DNA of 64,000 nucleotides from Chryseobacterium sp. YIM B08800 (GTDB lineage Bacteria > Bacteroidota > Bacteroidia > Flavobacteriales > Weeksellaceae): the NCBI RefSeq assembly GCF_026163565.1, contig NZ_JAPDKN010000019.1:62001-126000 (forward strand), given 5' to 3'. This document shows, one piece after another, positions 37,036 to 45,172 of this stretch (position 1 is its first letter; each line of letters opens with the position of its first letter). The notes beneath the pieces are model-generated. The model saw only the letters and a program-made list of their open reading frames with translations, ran no database searches and was not told where the DNA came from. The position numbers and the translations under genes are program-made.

Positions 37036-38342
37036 TGAGTGGAACATTTCAAATAAGAGGAGGAAAAAGACTGCAAGGTGAAATCACTCCACAAGGAGCG
37101 AAAAATGAAGCTCTTCAAATTTTGTGTGCAGTTTTGCTAACTGATGAAGAGGTAAGAATTAAAAATATTCCAGACATCCATGATGTCAACAGACTCATTG
37201 AGATTTTGGGGGACTTTGGTGTAAAAGTGACCAAAAATGCTCATGGTGATTACACTTTCAAGGCAGATAATGTCAATTTTGATTATATAAAATCTAACGA
37301 ATTTAAAAAAGACGGTGCCAAACTGAGAGGTTCAATTATGTTGATGGGACCGATGTTGGCTCGTTACGGTGAAGCTTATATGCCGACTCCGGGAGGCGAC
37401 AAAATAGGAAGAAGAAGATTAGATACTCACTTTCAAGGTTTAGTAGAACTTGGAGCAGAATTTAATTATGATGAGGAAGAGTATTTCTATTCTTTAAAAG
37501 CAAAAGAGCTTAACGGAAAATTTATCCTTTTGGAAGAAGCTTCTGTTACAGGAACTGCGAACATTGTAATGGCTGCAGCTTTAGCGAAAGGAAAAACAAG
37601 AATTTACAACGCGGCTTGCGAACCTTACCTACAGCAACTTTGTAAAATGCTGAACAGAATGGGTGCGAATATTTCAGGAATCGGCTCAAATTTATTGACG
37701 ATTGAAGGAGTAACTCATCTAAACGGAACAGAGCACACGATGCTTCCGGATATGGTAGAGATTGGTTCTTGGATTGGTCTTGCAGCGATGACAAAATCTG
37801 AAATTACCATTAAAAATGTAAACTGGAATCAGTTAGGAGTTATTCCAAATACATTTAGAAAATTGGGAATTCAGCTGGAACAAAGTGGTGACGATATTTA
37901 CATTCCTTCTCAGGAACATTATAAAATTCAGAAATTTATCGACGGATCTATTCTTACGGTTTCAGATGCACCTTGGCCAGGATTTACGCCAGATTTACTT
38001 TCTATTATTTTAGTTGTCGCAACTCAGGCAAAAGGAAGTCTTTTGGTACATCAGAAAATGTTTGAATCGAGATTATTTTTCGTTGATAAATTAATCGATA
38101 TGGGTGCTCAAATTATTTTGTGTGATCCACACAGAGCTACCGTGATCGGTTTAAATCAGGAATCTCCGCTTCGTGGAACAACCATGGTTTCTCCGGATAT
38201 CAGAGCAGGAAATGCACTTTTAATTGCTGCACTTTCGGCAGAAGGAAAATCAATCATTCATAATATCGAGCAAATTGACCGTGGTTATGAAAATATTGAT
38301 GGAAGATTGAAAGCGATTGGAGCGGATATTGAGAGAATTTAG
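37035..38342 (+). CDS. murA: UDP-N-acetylglucosamine 1-carboxyvinyltransferase, Asp form
   Basis: A 435-residue enzyme that adds enolpyruvate to UDP-GlcNAc, the first committed step of peptidoglycan synthesis. GAKNEALQIL (about 21-30) and LRGSIMLMGPMLARYG are family motifs. The catalytic loop reads PGGDKIG: residue 122 is Asp where most bacteria have the Cys that fosfomycin alkylates. MurA enzymes with Asp here, as in mycobacteria, are active and fosfomycin-insensitive. Gene order is DUF4290-murA with a 1-nt stop-start overlap. A terminator at 38445-38478 ends the unit. Confidence 0.96.
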   Translation: MSGTFQIRGGKRLQGEITPQGAKNEALQILCAVLLTDEEVRIKNIPDIHDVNRLIEILGDFGVKVTKNAHGDYTFKADNVNFDYIKSNEFKKDGAKLRGSIMLMGPMLARYGEAYMPTPGGDKIGRRRLDTHFQGLVELGAEFNYDEEEYFYSLKAKELNGKFILLEEASVTGTANIVMAAALAKGKTRIYNAACEPYLQQLCKMLNRMGANISGIGSNLLTIEGVTHLNGTEHTMLPDMVEIGSWIGLAAMTKSEITIKNVNWNQLGVIPNTFRKLGIQLEQSGDDIYIPSQEHYKIQKFIDGSILTVSDAPWPGFTPDLLSIILVVATQAKGSLLVHQKMFESRLFFVDKLIDMGAQIILCDPHRATVIGLNQESPLRGTTMVSPDIRAGNALLIAALSAEGKSIIHNIEQIDRGYENIDGRLKAIGADIERI

Positions 38343-38344
38343 TC

Positions 38345-38410
38345 TAGTTATTAGTTATTAGTTATTAGTTATTAGTTATTAGTTATTAGTTATTAGTTAT
38401 TAGTTATTAG
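38345..38410. repeat. Tandem repeat, about 9.4 copies of TAGTTAT
   Basis: Nine perfect heptamers plus TAG, starting 2 bp after the murA stop. The array gives stops in all three plus-strand frames. Confidence 0.95.
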
Positions 38411-38444
38411 CGAAATTAATTTTTATTATTCAATTTAAAATATA

Positions 38445-38478
38445 AAAAGCGTTTAGGATTATTTTTCTGAACGCTTTT
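38445..38478 (+). terminator. Terminator of DUF4290-murA
   Basis: AAAAGCGTT pairs perfectly with AACGCTTTT, followed by TT. It lies beyond the heptamer array, 103 bp after the murA stop. Confidence 0.85.
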
Positions 38479-38508
38479 TTATTAGAAATATAAAATGCTT
38501 AATTTTTA

Positions 38509-38541
38509 AGCCTTGTCAAGGTTTTGAACCTTGACAAGGCT
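38509..38541. repeat. Nested palindrome element, core CCTTGTCAAGG
   Basis: A 15-bp arm pairs perfectly with its inverted copy across a 3-nt TTG loop. Each arm also contains its own near-perfect palindrome CCTTGTCAAGG. It lies between the murA terminator and the convergent DUF2207 gene. Confidence 0.7.
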
Positions 38542-38614
38542 CTTTATTTAAATTAAAAGAGAACTGATTTATTAAATCAAAATCATTTTTTTTAATGCTT
38601 TTAATGAAGATCGG

Positions 38615-40609
38615 CTACCAACCGCCACCTCCTCCGCCTCCGCCACCTCCGCCGGAAGATCCTCCACCGGAAGAACCGCTGGAACTTGATCCACCAGAAT
38701 AGGATGATGAACTTCCTGAAGAACCAGATGAAGAAGATGAAGAACCGCTACTTACTGGAACGACTGTGGTTTCGTTAAGCGTACTTGTAAAAGCTCCGGC
38801 AAAACTATATCCAAAATTATACTGAACATTTTCATAAGGTTGAGCAGAATCAATGGTTTCCTGCAGTTTATCTCTAAATCTTTTACCCCAAATTCCTTCA
38901 ACTCCAAAAACAATGGCGTACGGAAGAAATTTCTCATATACATCTGAAGTCATTTCCGGAGGATTATGAAATTGAAGCTGATTTTCTTCAGCAGCACTCA
39001 GATACATTTTGAAACCGTCAATCTCAGATTCCATTTTAATTTTTTCTTCACTTGGTTTATTAATCAAATAACGAAATATTAAAATCGAAATAATTCCGAG
39101 TATTAAAAACTTAAAACAGTTCGATTCAAAAGCTGTAATATCATCAGAATCTGCAAATGCTATGAAAAACATCGGCACTATAAATGTCATAGAAAACATC
39201 AGTACAACCAAAAAAATGAGCTTATTCCCTTCTTGCCAAGTCAATACCAAAATCGTTGTAAAGAGACTTGCAAAAATAATTATAACAGAAGCTATAAGTA
39301 GGGTTTGAAAACTCCACATGATTAAAGAACTTATAATTAAAGCAAGAAAAAAAGTCGCAAGCATTATTTTTATAGCTTGATAAACAATCTTCTTATTAGA
39401 AATCTTTTCAACAAAAATTTTATTTTCTTTAATGATAAAATTCTCAAAATCTTCAACTGCATTTTTAATTTTGGAATTGTAAGTACCGTTTACCGAAACT
39501 TCCTTTTCTTTTCCAAACATCTTTTTTAAAAGCAGTTCTTGATCATTCTGGATATTAATATTACCAGATTCCTTTCTCTTTAGTATAAACATCTTTGAAA
39601 GAAAACTTTTTTTAATGTCTTTCACCTCATCAATATCTACAAAACCTTTAATAGAAAGATCTACAAGATTTGCCGTCACCAAATTAACTTCAAATTTGCC
39701 ATTATCAATATATCCTAAAGATGCGGGCGAAAGATTATTGGGTGCATTAAATTGTGGAATCACTACAGGTTTTTCAGGATCTCTTCCGTACTTCTTCCAG
39801 TTTTTATAGTAGAAAAACAACAGATAAAAACCAACGATAACCAATGAAAGACTGGGCCAGTTTCTATTGATCCATTTAGAAAAACCTGAAGGCTCTTTTA
39901 AAACACCTGCTTTAAAACCTACAGCTATCGTAAGGTTTTCGTGTTGGTTTAAATCTTTAGCATTAAATTCAATCTGTGTAGATGATATTTTTTTGCTGGC
40001 GCAATTCTGATCTTTACTTCCTTCTCTGCCTGTATAACAAGAATTCTGAATAATATCAGCATTTTTTGACAAATGAATTATTGCCTGAATGTTTTCAACA
40101 GGAAAAGACCAATCGGTTCCGTTTACATTCCAATAAAATTCATCATAGCCTTTGAATTTACCAATCTGATTCTGCGTTTGATAAACAATTTTGTAGGTAT
40201 AAAAACCTGAAGCAAGTTGCTTATCTTTATTTCCGATATAAATAGTAAAAATACCATTCTCCTTTTTGGTGTGGTAAGGTTCTTTTACACTCTCTTTTTC
40301 AATCGCAATGATTTTGTAGTAAACACTTTCTTTTCTGCCGTTAATGTTTCTTACCGTTGGTAAAGCACGAAAAATCCCCCTTTTAATTTCATTTCCATTG
40401 GCAAAAACTTTAATAGTTTCTGTTACAGTAACATCTGCGTTTTCGGCAATAGTAATATCAGAATGAAAAGAAATAATTCTCTCTCTCTGAATATTAATTT
40501 GATTAAAATCCGTTGAATCTTCCGAAGTAACAGGCAATACTGCCGCTCTATCTTGCGCAAAAACAAGAAAACAGAAAAATAAAGCAATGACTTGTATACA
40601 ATTTTTCAT
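38615..40609 (-). CDS. DUF2207 membrane protein, second tandem copy
   Basis: A 664-residue protein from the ATG at 40609, where the signal peptide MKNCIQVIALFFCFLVFAQ begins; an open extension to 40675 overlaps the Gly-rich 3' end of the upstream paralogue and is not real. The extracellular DUF2207 domain (about 25-240) is followed by a first membrane helix (LSLVIVGFYLLFFYY), a cytoplasmic part and three more helices (about 420-530), then an acidic, Ser-rich linker and a poly-Gly tail ending in Trp. It is the paralogue of the gene 10 bp upstream; both follow a LemA-type gene. Confidence 0.85.
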   Translation of the reverse strand: MKNCIQVIALFFCFLVFAQDRAAVLPVTSEDSTDFNQINIQRERIISFHSDITIAENADVTVTETIKVFANGNEIKRGIFRALPTVRNINGRKESVYYKIIAIEKESVKEPYHTKKENGIFTIYIGNKDKQLASGFYTYKIVYQTQNQIGKFKGYDEFYWNVNGTDWSFPVENIQAIIHLSKNADIIQNSCYTGREGSKDQNCASKKISSTQIEFNAKDLNQHENLTIAVGFKAGVLKEPSGFSKWINRNWPSLSLVIVGFYLLFFYYKNWKKYGRDPEKPVVIPQFNAPNNLSPASLGYIDNGKFEVNLVTANLVDLSIKGFVDIDEVKDIKKSFLSKMFILKRKESGNINIQNDQELLLKKMFGKEKEVSVNGTYNSKIKNAVEDFENFIIKENKIFVEKISNKKIVYQAIKIMLATFFLALIISSLIMWSFQTLLIASVIIIFASLFTTILVLTWQEGNKLIFLVVLMFSMTFIVPMFFIAFADSDDITAFESNCFKFLILGIISILIFRYLINKPSEEKIKMESEIDGFKMYLSAAEENQLQFHNPPEMTSDVYEKFLPYAIVFGVEGIWGKRFRDKLQETIDSAQPYENVQYNFGYSFAGAFTSTLNETTVVPVSSGSSSSSSGSSGSSSSYSGGSSSSGSSGGGSSGGGGGGGGGGGW

Positions 40610-40619
40610 ATCTAAAATT

Positions 40620-42575
40620 TTACCAGCCGCCACCACCGCCGCCACCGCCACCACCGCCGGAAAAACCGCCGCCACCAGATCCGGAACCAGAACTGCTTCC
40701 TGAACTTGAAGGTTGTGTCGCTGAAGATTGTATAGAATTGGTTAAACTGGAATTAAGCACACTTGTCATCGCATAATGATTCATTGACGAGCCAACATAC
40801 CAATTGCTTTGATATTCGTAAGACATTTTTTTGAGCAAATCGTCGAATTTCTTACCCCAAATTTCATCAACACCCAAAACCATTGCAAAAGGCAATAGTT
40901 TTTCGAAAGACTGCGGCGTCATTTCCGGAGGATTGTGAAATTTAAGCTGTTGATTTTCGGCAGCTTCCATATACATTTTGAAACCATCGATCAAAGATCT
41001 TTTTCTCAGTTTTTCTTCTGAAGGACGCTTAATTAAAAACTGATAAATCACCAAAGACATAAAACCTAAAACAATAAAAATATAGCAAATATTAAAATTA
41101 TTGTCGATCGTAAAATCGCTTCCTTTATAAATAAGCATTCCTAAAACGACAAAGGCAATGACAGGAAAAACCAAGAAAATTTTAAATAAACCAGGGAAAA
41201 ATTTAAACAAAATAATAGCAACCACAAAAGCCACCGTTAAAATAGCCAAAATAAAAATTCCTAAAAATACTTTTTCAAGCTCAGGAAAAATAGTAAAACT
41301 TATAAAAAGTACGAGGAAATAAACTCCTAAAATGACTAAGATCGGTAAAATGAGCTTTTTAGAATTATTTCCTTCGTTCAACATTTTATCATGTTGAAAT
41401 TTTAGCGTTGCTTGAAAACTTCGAACAGCCTGTTCTATTTTAGAATCATATTGTCCGTCAAATTTAATGCTATCCACAATACTTTTAGAAAATAGATTGT
41501 TCATCAAATTAATTTCCTCTTTTGGTAAATTCTGATCTGGATTTTTCAGTTTTTTCACCGTAAAATGTTTCGATTTAAACAAACCAAAAATTCCGGGATC
41601 TTCATCTTCAACAATCTGAACATAACCTTTTATCGCCAAATTGACCAAAGCTGCAGTGAGGTATTTATTTTTAAAACTTTCATTATGAATATAACCTAAA
41701 GAAGCCGGTGACAAATCATCCGGCGAATTGAATTGCGGATAAACCGTAGGTGTTTCAGGATCGACTCCATATTTTTTCCAGGTTGAATAATAATACAACA
41801 GCAATCCTAAAAAGATGATAATTCCGGCAATCAGAATTCCAAATTTCTCAAGAAAAGTTGGCGGCGGTGGCGGAATCAGAATTCCTTTTTTAAAACCAAC
41901 CGCAATTGTGAGACCTTCACCAGATCCCAAATCTTTTGCACTCCATTCAATTGAATGCTCAGAAAGAACTTTTGCCAAACAATCCTGAGAAGTACTTCCA
42001 TAACCGCCTTTATAACAAGAATTCTGAATAATTCCGGCTTCTTGCGGAAGATTTACTGTTGCTGAAATACTGTCAACAGGAAAATTCCATTCAGTTCCGT
42101 TGACATTCCAATACAATTCATCATACTTTTCAAAAAAACCGATTTGCTTTTCTGTGGTATATTTTATTTCGTAATCGTAATCTCCCGGAGACAAAATGAC
42201 ATCCTTATTTCCGACATATACTTTAAGATAACCATCCTCAATTTCTTCGTGAAAATCTTCATCAACACCATCTTTCTTTACAGAAAGGATGTTGTATTTT
42301 ACTTTTTGAGTTCTGTCGTTCAAGTTCCTCACCAAAGGTAATGAACGAAAAATTCCTCTTTTAATATTTTCTCCAATACTGTGAACTTTTATTTTTTCAG
42401 TAATGCTCAGTTTAGAGTTTTTGTCAACATCTATATCTGCATGAAAATTGAGAATTCGCTCGGAGCCACTAACGAAACCGCTCGACTCTTCGCCAACAGC
42501 TACCGCTCCTTCAGCTTCCTGCGCAAAACCCAGAGAAAAGAAAATAAGAAAAAGAAATGCTATAAGCTTTTTCAT
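40620..42575 (-). CDS. DUF2207 membrane protein, first tandem copy
   Basis: A 651-residue protein with a signal peptide (MKKLIAFLFLIFFSLGFAQ), an extracellular DUF2207 domain (about 40-230, containing NIKRGIFRSLPLVRN and LYWNVNGTEWNFPV, motifs also in the second copy), a membrane helix near 245-265, a cytoplasmic region and four more helices before a Ser/Gly linker and GGGGGGGGGGW end. It sits 3 bp downstream of the LemA-type gene. LemA-DUF2207 pairs are widespread in bacteria and are thought to act in the envelope, but no biochemical function is established. Confidence 0.87.
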   Translation of the reverse strand: MKKLIAFLFLIFFSLGFAQEAEGAVAVGEESSGFVSGSERILNFHADIDVDKNSKLSITEKIKVHSIGENIKRGIFRSLPLVRNLNDRTQKVKYNILSVKKDGVDEDFHEEIEDGYLKVYVGNKDVILSPGDYDYEIKYTTEKQIGFFEKYDELYWNVNGTEWNFPVDSISATVNLPQEAGIIQNSCYKGGYGSTSQDCLAKVLSEHSIEWSAKDLGSGEGLTIAVGFKKGILIPPPPPTFLEKFGILIAGIIIFLGLLLYYYSTWKKYGVDPETPTVYPQFNSPDDLSPASLGYIHNESFKNKYLTAALVNLAIKGYVQIVEDEDPGIFGLFKSKHFTVKKLKNPDQNLPKEEINLMNNLFSKSIVDSIKFDGQYDSKIEQAVRSFQATLKFQHDKMLNEGNNSKKLILPILVILGVYFLVLFISFTIFPELEKVFLGIFILAILTVAFVVAIILFKFFPGLFKIFLVFPVIAFVVLGMLIYKGSDFTIDNNFNICYIFIVLGFMSLVIYQFLIKRPSEEKLRKRSLIDGFKMYMEAAENQQLKFHNPPEMTPQSFEKLLPFAMVLGVDEIWGKKFDDLLKKMSYEYQSNWYVGSSMNHYAMTSVLNSSLTNSIQSSATQPSSSGSSSGSGSGGGGFSGGGGGGGGGGGW

Positions 42576-42578
42576 TCC

Positions 42579-43130
42579 TTAGAATTTTACATTAGGAACT
42601 TCTCTGTCGGCAATATTTTCAAGCTCGAAGAATTTAGATTTTTCAAACTTGTACATATTGGCGATAATATTGCTTGGGAAAGACTCTACCAAAGTATTGT
42701 TTTCTCTTACCGTTCCGTTGTAATATCTTCTGGATTTTTCTATATCATTTTCAATTGAGCTCAGTTCAGCTTGTAATTGCTGAAAGTTTGCATTCGCTTT
42801 CAGATCGGGATATTGCTCTGCAACAGCAAATAAATTCACCATTGCCTGGTTCAGATTTTTTTCTGCCGCTTCTTTACCTTCTACAGAATCTGCTCCCACT
42901 GCCAAATTTCTTGCTTTGGTAACATTTTCAAGAGTTTCACGTTCGTGAGCAGCGTAACCTTTTACCGTTTCAACCAAATTTGGGATCAAATCGTGACGTT
43001 TTTTAAGCATTACATCAATACTGCTCCAAGCTTCCTGAACAAGATTTCTTAATTTTACGAGGCGATTGTAGATAGATACTCCGTAAAGTAAGGCAATAAC
43101 CAAAACACCACCAATAATAAGTGCAATCAT
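42579..43130 (-). CDS. LemA family membrane protein
   Basis: A 183-residue protein with one N-terminal membrane helix (about 2-21) and a helical bundle with the family segment RNLVQEAWSSIDVMLKKRHDLIPNLVETVKGYAAHE. LemA proteins are anchored in the inner membrane with the helical domain in the cytoplasm or periplasm; function unknown. It is the first gene of an operon whose next two genes, 3 and 10 bp away, are DUF2207 paralogues. Confidence 0.95.
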   Translation of the reverse strand: MIALIIGGVLVIALLYGVSIYNRLVKLRNLVQEAWSSIDVMLKKRHDLIPNLVETVKGYAAHERETLENVTKARNLAVGADSVEGKEAAEKNLNQAMVNLFAVAEQYPDLKANANFQQLQAELSSIENDIEKSRRYYNGTVRENNTLVESFPSNIIANMYKFEKSKFFELENIADREVPNVKF

Positions 43131-43206
43131 AATTTTGTAATTTAATTTAGATTAAAAATAATCTTTTTCTCGGAGAATTGAATAAAATCTATAATGAATA
43201 TTAATT

Positions 43207-43302
43207 CCGTCACTTCGAGTAGATTTTGAAAAAATCGTATCGAGAAGTTGATAGCAAAAGTTCTCGATATAAATTCTTGCAGAATTTTACTCGAACTGAC
43301 GG
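43207..43302. repeat. Element with 15-bp inverted repeats (GTCACTTCGAGTA type)
   Basis: The arms at 43207-43221 and 43288-43302 match at 14 of 15 positions as inverted repeats. They enclose an internal inner pair ATCGAGA/TCTCGAT. It resembles an intergenic palindromic element that I recall as common in flavobacteria. Confidence 0.6.
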
Positions 43303-43347
43303 TAATCAAGAATAATCTTAACATCAATTAGATTTAAAAAATAAAAA

Positions 43348-43369
43348 AGCGCTCAATAAATTGAACGCT
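43348..43369 (-). terminator. Terminator of the NIL-domain gene
   Basis: AGCGCTCAAT pairs with ATTGAACGCT with one mismatch. On the minus strand a T run follows. It lies 26 bp after the stop at 43395. Confidence 0.8.
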
Positions 43370-43394
43370 CTTCAAACTATATGGACGTACAGCT

Positions 43395-43700
43395 TTACGA
43401 ATACTTTCTGCAGGTATATTCTACAGTGGTATTCAAGAGTTTATTATGATTAAGGAAAAATTCTAATTCCTGAGATTCTTCATCTGTTGCATTGATGTAT
43501 AGCTGAAATGAGCCAAAATTGTTTCCGTTCATATACTCCACATTTGCGCTTAATACTTTGTAACAAATTCCCATTTGCTGATAAATAGCATTTAAAAGAT
43601 GATCGAATTTCATTTTCCCGTTCAGTTCTACTTCAAGGATCAATTCTTTTCGGATAAGGTTTACATTTTTTGGCAAAGCCTGCACATTGGGTGTAATCAT
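43395..43700 (-). CDS. Stand-alone NIL-domain protein
   Basis: A 101-residue soluble protein resembling the NIL domain that forms the C-terminus of methionine ABC transporter ATPases (MetN), here alone: FDHLLNAIYQQMGICYKVLSANVEYMNG followed by GSFQLYINATDEESQELEFFL, with beta-alpha-beta-type alternation. In MetN this domain binds methionine or cysteine-type ligands and inhibits transport. No transporter genes adjoin it. It could act as a separate sensor subunit or have been recruited to another role. Single gene with its own terminator. Confidence 0.65.
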   Translation of the reverse strand: MITPNVQALPKNVNLIRKELILEVELNGKMKFDHLLNAIYQQMGICYKVLSANVEYMNGNNFGSFQLYINATDEESQELEFFLNHNKLLNTTVEYTCRKYS

Positions 43701-43781
43701 AACTAAAACATTTTTGATTAAATACTACTTTCTGAATTACATATTTTTAAATATTTTCTCATTAATTCTTTCACAAAAGTA

Positions 43782-43826
43782 TTAAAAAATATTAGTCCAC
43801 CAAATTAGTAGACTAATATTTTTTAA
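43782..43826. terminator. Strong AT-rich hairpin 3' of the YiiX-like gene
   Basis: A 16-bp perfect stem (core AAATATTAGTC) around a 13-nt loop. It is in the region between the NIL gene and the YiiX-like gene and may be a second terminator of the latter or lie in the upstream region of the former. Confidence 0.55.
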
Positions 43827-43895
43827 TTTTAACATAAAAAAAGAGAAGCCTTTCAGTTTATACAGTTTTTATAAGACTCTAATGAATATAAAAAA

Positions 43896-43953
43896 GCCAC
43901 GAATGCACGAATATAATTCATTCTAGTTGAAATTATATTCGTGCATTCGTGGC
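43896..43953 (-). terminator. 23-bp perfect inverted repeat, terminator of the YiiX-like gene
   Basis: The arms at 43896-43918 and 43931-43953 are perfect inverted copies around a 12-nt loop. On the minus strand the stem is followed by TTTTT. It starts 14 bp after the stop at 43967. Unusually long for a simple terminator. Confidence 0.75.
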
Positions 43954-43966
43954 AAAAAAAAGATTA

Positions 43967-44620
43967 TTATAGCTCTTTTATTCTTTCTATTTTATCTGAA
44001 GCAGCCAAACCATTTGGGTTACAACCCGGCTCACCTTCCGGAACTTTGAGATTTTTTTTAGCATAAAACTCTTCCCAAAATATATTTGTTTTTCCGGTTT
44101 TGGGATCGATGAAGGTCATCGGTTCTAATGTAAATATTTTATCTTTTCTAAATGCCCTTTCAATATAATCTGAACAGTAATAGGAATTTTCATCTAAAAT
44201 ATAGTTGAAATTGTAAGGTTTTCCCAACATAGAATTTGCCTTTTCAATGGCATCAAGAATATTTTTCTGATACTGAGGTTTTAATCTGTAAGCAACAACT
44301 TTTTGTCCGTCATTTGCCTGGTCTTTTAGAAAATCCTTCAGATCTTGTTTTTGAGAACCGCCTTTTGGTGCAGCATGAAGAACAAAAACACCAGATTTAT
44401 CTTTTTGCAGGATTCCGATATGATCAAACGAAGCATTTTTCTGTTTTTGGGTCACATTATTGATCGCACCAGACAAACCACTTTCTTTTGCTGTAACAAA
44501 CAACAGGTCTCCATTTTTTAAGCCTAAAGATTGAGAATTTTTGCAGCTAAAGACCAAAAGCAGAATTGAAAAGAAGAAAACTAAGTTTAATAGAAATCTA
44601 TTTTTTAAGATTGCTTTCAT
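43967..44620 (-). CDS. YiiX/YebB-like NlpC/P60-type cysteine hydrolase lipoprotein
   Basis: A 217-residue lipoprotein from the ATG at 44620, which starts the signal peptide MKAILKNRFLLN (lipobox LLVFSC); an in-frame ATG at 44638 is possible. The fold is the permuted papain-like YiiX group: LKNGDLLFVTA and DHIGILQ near the start, then YYCSDYIERAF with the catalytic Cys. Members of this group may act on peptidoglycan or acyl bonds; substrate unknown. The 3' end of the DUF1801 gene overlaps it by 23 bp, so the two are co-transcribed. Confidence 0.8.
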   Translation of the reverse strand: MKAILKNRFLLNLVFFFSILLLVFSCKNSQSLGLKNGDLLFVTAKESGLSGAINNVTQKQKNASFDHIGILQKDKSGVFVLHAAPKGGSQKQDLKDFLKDQANDGQKVVAYRLKPQYQKNILDAIEKANSMLGKPYNFNYILDENSYYCSDYIERAFRKDKIFTLEPMTFIDPKTGKTNIFWEEFYAKKNLKVPEGEPGCNPNGLAASDKIERIKEL

Positions 44621-45053
44621 AAATATTGATCCATTCATCTACAGTCATTTTTTTACTCAGTTCGGCAATTAATTCAAAAGGAATTTCATCCATTTTTTTG
44701 AAACGGATACACGATTTTCCCATATCTAGTTTTCTTTTTGAATGTTTCGGAAACTCTGCCACAAACCAGTCTAAAAGTTCAGGTTTTGCGTACATTCCCA
44801 TATGATACAAAGCGATAAAATTTTTCTGCGAAGCCATTCCCATAAAAGGCAACGCTGAGCCAGGTGTACAATGATAGCCTGCAGGAAAAGTTTCTAAAGG
44901 AACATTCCAACCCACCATTCCATAACTGACACCTTTCTCAAAACCCTGAGGTAGATTATCATTAACTGTATCAAACATTTTTTTGAAAACCTCCTGTCTT
45001 TCTTCAGGAATTTTTGAGATATAATCTTCTACTGATGTCGATGGAATTTGCAT
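44598..45053 (-). CDS. DUF1801 domain protein
   Basis: A 151-residue soluble protein from the ATG at 45053; a TTG in frame at 45071 lies inside the -7 box TAAATTTG and is therefore not the start. The N-terminus (MQIPSTSVEDYISKIPEERQEVFKKM) and VSYGMVGW, then FKKMDEIPFELIAELSKKM are typical of DUF1801, a family with no established reaction. It overlaps the YiiX-like gene by 23 bp. Confidence 0.9.
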   Translation of the reverse strand: MQIPSTSVEDYISKIPEERQEVFKKMFDTVNDNLPQGFEKGVSYGMVGWNVPLETFPAGYHCTPGSALPFMGMASQKNFIALYHMGMYAKPELLDWFVAEFPKHSKRKLDMGKSCIRFKKMDEIPFELIAELSKKMTVDEWINIYESNLKK

Positions 45054-45068
45054 TGTTTCAATTTTTAT

Positions 45069-45076
45069 CAAATTTA
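45069..45076 (-). promoter_or_regulatory. -7 box TAAATTTG upstream of the DUF1801 gene
   Basis: Perfect TAnnTTTG match on the minus strand, 15 nt before the ATG at 45053. A TTG lies 24 nt upstream, slightly longer than usual. Confidence 0.5.
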
Positions 45077-45119
45077 AAAATAAAAGGCTTTATTAAATTA
45101 CAATCTTACAAAAAATAAA

Positions 45120-45147
45120 AACAGCCTTACATAAATGCAAGGCTGTT
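45120..45147 (-). terminator. Terminator of the T9SS adhesin gene
   Basis: AACAGCCTT pairs perfectly with AAGGCTGTT, with T-rich runs on both strands. It lies 26 bp after the stop at 45173. Confidence 0.9.
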
Positions 45148-45172
45148 AAAAAAAAATAATTCAAAAATAATT

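Noticed and set aside
38345..38410. TAGTTAT array considered as a CRISPR or replication-origin iteron set
   Set aside because: The 7-bp unit without spacers, lack of a nearby Rep gene and location right after murA fit a simple tandem repeat better.
40609..40675. Upstream extension of the second DUF2207 protein
   Set aside because: The added residues are the Ala/Val-rich out-of-frame read-through of the Gly-rich tail of the preceding gene; the signal peptide starts at the ATG at 40609.
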